A DNA stretch of 7,137 bases from an uncultured Gemmataceae bacterium (GTDB lineage Bacteria; Planctomycetota; Planctomycetia; Gemmatales; Gemmataceae). The translations under genes and the position numbers were made by a program. The stretch covers positions 1 through 7,137 of the forward strand of contig CAKZUU010000327.1 in NCBI GenBank assembly GCA_937922175.1, in the 5' to 3' direction. Every line of letters starts with the position of its first letter. Position 1 is the stretch's first letter. The notes below the pieces were generated by a model. The model worked only from the letters and a program-made list of their open reading frames with translations, was not told where the DNA came from and ran no database searches. Below are positions 6,097-7,137 of this stretch, one piece after another.

Positions 6097-7137
6097 ATGC
6101 AACTTGATGGGTACTTCCTAGGGATGTTCATTTCGGCGAGGCGGACTCGGTACGTCATCGCCTGGTTGGCTTGCCTGGGATGGGCGGGTTACTCGCAACA
6201 CAAGGCGCTGCACATCTTCGACGTCCGGGCGACAGATCCGGAACACCGACGGGCCGACGGGAATGACGGCCACACGGGGATCGACTTCGCGGGCCAATGG
6301 ATCCTCGGTCGCATGCTGGTTTTGGGACACGGTCGGGAGTTGTACAACCTGCATCGTCTCTACGAAGTCGCTCAGGCGTCCTTTCCCCGTGAAGTGGAAG
6401 CCCCGGCAGCGAAATATCACGACGCCGACGAGCTGATCGAGGCGTTCATGGACGCCGAGGTCGAGGATCACGAGTGGTCGGAGCGGTCGGTGCAGGAGCG
6501 ACAGTTGTGGGCAACGTTTGCTATCCCCTTGGCCTCGCAGGTACCGTGGAGCACGGCGACATCAACCTTGGTCGCGCGGGAGCGAGCCTGGTCAGACGAG
6601 AGGTTGGATCTTTTGCGGCAAAAGCATGTCGGCGGGCCGCTCTATCCGCCGGTTCATGCCTTCCTGATGGCTCCGCTGGCGTTGGCGAATCGACCGCAAA
6701 CAGCGTATTTCGCGATGACATGGCTGATGCTCGGGGCCGCCTTCTTGGGCGGAGCGGGTGTGAGCTATCTCACATGCGGGCGAATCTGGTGGCCGGTGGC
6801 GACCGCGATGATGCTGGCGTACCCCGGCTTCCCGGGTGGCCATCAATTGGGGCAAAATGCACCGCTGTCGGCGGCTCTCGTGGTTTGGGGCTGGGCGTTC
6901 ACGGCCCGAGGCCGGCCGATCGGCGGGGGATTGGTCTGGAGTCTGTTGGCGTTCAAACCAACCTGGGCTACCGCCTTCCTGCTCGTTCCGCTCGTCACTC
7001 GTCGATGGCGTGCCCTCGTCGCCATGATGGTCGGCGGCGTCTTGTGGTGTGCGCTGACCGTGCCGGTTGTGGGGATCGACAGCTGGCATGATTGGCTCGT
7101 CGTCGGAAACACCGCCAACCGCACCTACCAGGTGGAC
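6097..7137 (+). CDS. GT87-type (DUF2029) polyprenol-phosphate-sugar glycosyltransferase, C-terminus beyond window
   Basis: An open frame runs from the ATG at 6097 to the right edge, giving 347 codons without a stop. An in-frame ATG at 6124 would drop nine residues and puts a basic stretch (ARRTRYV) directly before the first membrane segment, so it is a good alternative; neither start has a clear ribosome site. Segment one spans about residues 18-33. A long non-membrane loop follows, with GIDFAGQWILGRML (61-74), whose Asp sits where this family has its proposed catalytic acidic residue, and GHGRELYN (77-84). The loop ends at GGPLYPPVHAFLMAPLAL (179-196), after which hydrophobic segments lie at about 203-225, 229-247, 255-270, 275-300 and 305-326. 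LAFKPTWATAFLLVPL is typical of planctomycete members. Such enzymes move sugars from lipid carriers onto envelope glycans outside the membrane; donor and acceptor here are unknown. Base composition is like the other intact genes. Confidence 0.85.
   Translation, partial: MQLDGYFLGMFISARRTRYVIAWLACLGWAGYSQHKALHIFDVRATDPEHRRADGNDGHTGIDFAGQWILGRMLVLGHGRELYNLHRLYEVAQASFPREVEAPAAKYHDADELIEAFMDAEVEDHEWSERSVQERQLWATFAIPLASQVPWSTATSTLVARERAWSDERLDLLRQKHVGGPLYPPVHAFLMAPLALANRPQTAYFAMTWLMLGAAFLGGAGVSYLTCGRIWWPVATAMMLAYPGFPGGHQLGQNAPLSAALVVWGWAFTARGRPIGGGLVWSLLAFKPTWATAFLLVPLVTRRWRALVAMMVGGVLWCALTVPVVGIDSWHDWLVVGNTANRTYQVD

Noticed and set aside
6474..7091. Plus-strand 205-codon frame and minus-strand frames within the glycosyltransferase region
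   Set aside because: They overlap a continuous frame with clear GT87 motifs and membrane segments, and their own translations look like shadow sequence.
1..7137. Mobile element, CRISPR, toxin-antitoxin or defence island
   Set aside because: No transposase, integrase, direct-repeat array, tRNA, attachment-like duplication or defence-type domain was seen. The genes look like ordinary envelope and metabolic functions.

Overview
The window is a stretch of ordinary-looking chromosome, probably from a planctomycete (Planctomycetota, perhaps Gemmatales/Gemmataceae). That assignment is inference from gene content: a CotH-kinase-like gene, a Tat-exported Gfo/Idh/MocA oxidoreductase, a GT87-type membrane glycosyltransferase and a secreted S9 peptidase are a familiar planctomycete mix. 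High G+C and weak or missing Shine-Dalgarno sites at several genes fit. No rRNA, tRNA, CRISPR array, insertion sequence or phage gene was seen.

Layout. Positions 1-147 (minus) hold the first 49 codons of a secreted endonuclease/exonuclease/phosphatase (EEP) family protein that runs off the left edge. Positions 338-1506 (plus) hold a broken CotH-kinase-like gene. Removing one base at each of two homopolymer tracts gives a single frame of 388 sense positions plus a stop, but three internal stop codons remain. Three intact genes follow on the minus strand, read from right to left: a small helical protein of unknown function with a helix-turn-helix-like segment (5653-5991), a Gfo/Idh/MocA oxidoreductase (4418-5575) and a large secreted glutamyl-endopeptidase-like S9 peptidase (1511-4348). 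Positions 6097-7137 (plus) carry the start of a multi-pass GT87-type glycosyltransferase, cut by the right edge.

How the genes relate. The three minus-strand genes are separated by 77 and 69 bases, so they could be co-transcribed, but their products suggest no shared pathway. The divergent promoters for this group and for the glycosyltransferase should lie between about 5992 and 6096. The peptidase ends four bases from the end of the CotH pseudogene, which points toward it.

I did not find a convincing undescribed multi-gene system. The points most worth a second look are the CotH gene with five lesions, the proline-rich insertions in the peptidase propeller with a matching G-quadruplex-type tract, the substituted active-site position in the oxidoreductase, and the small HTH-like protein.
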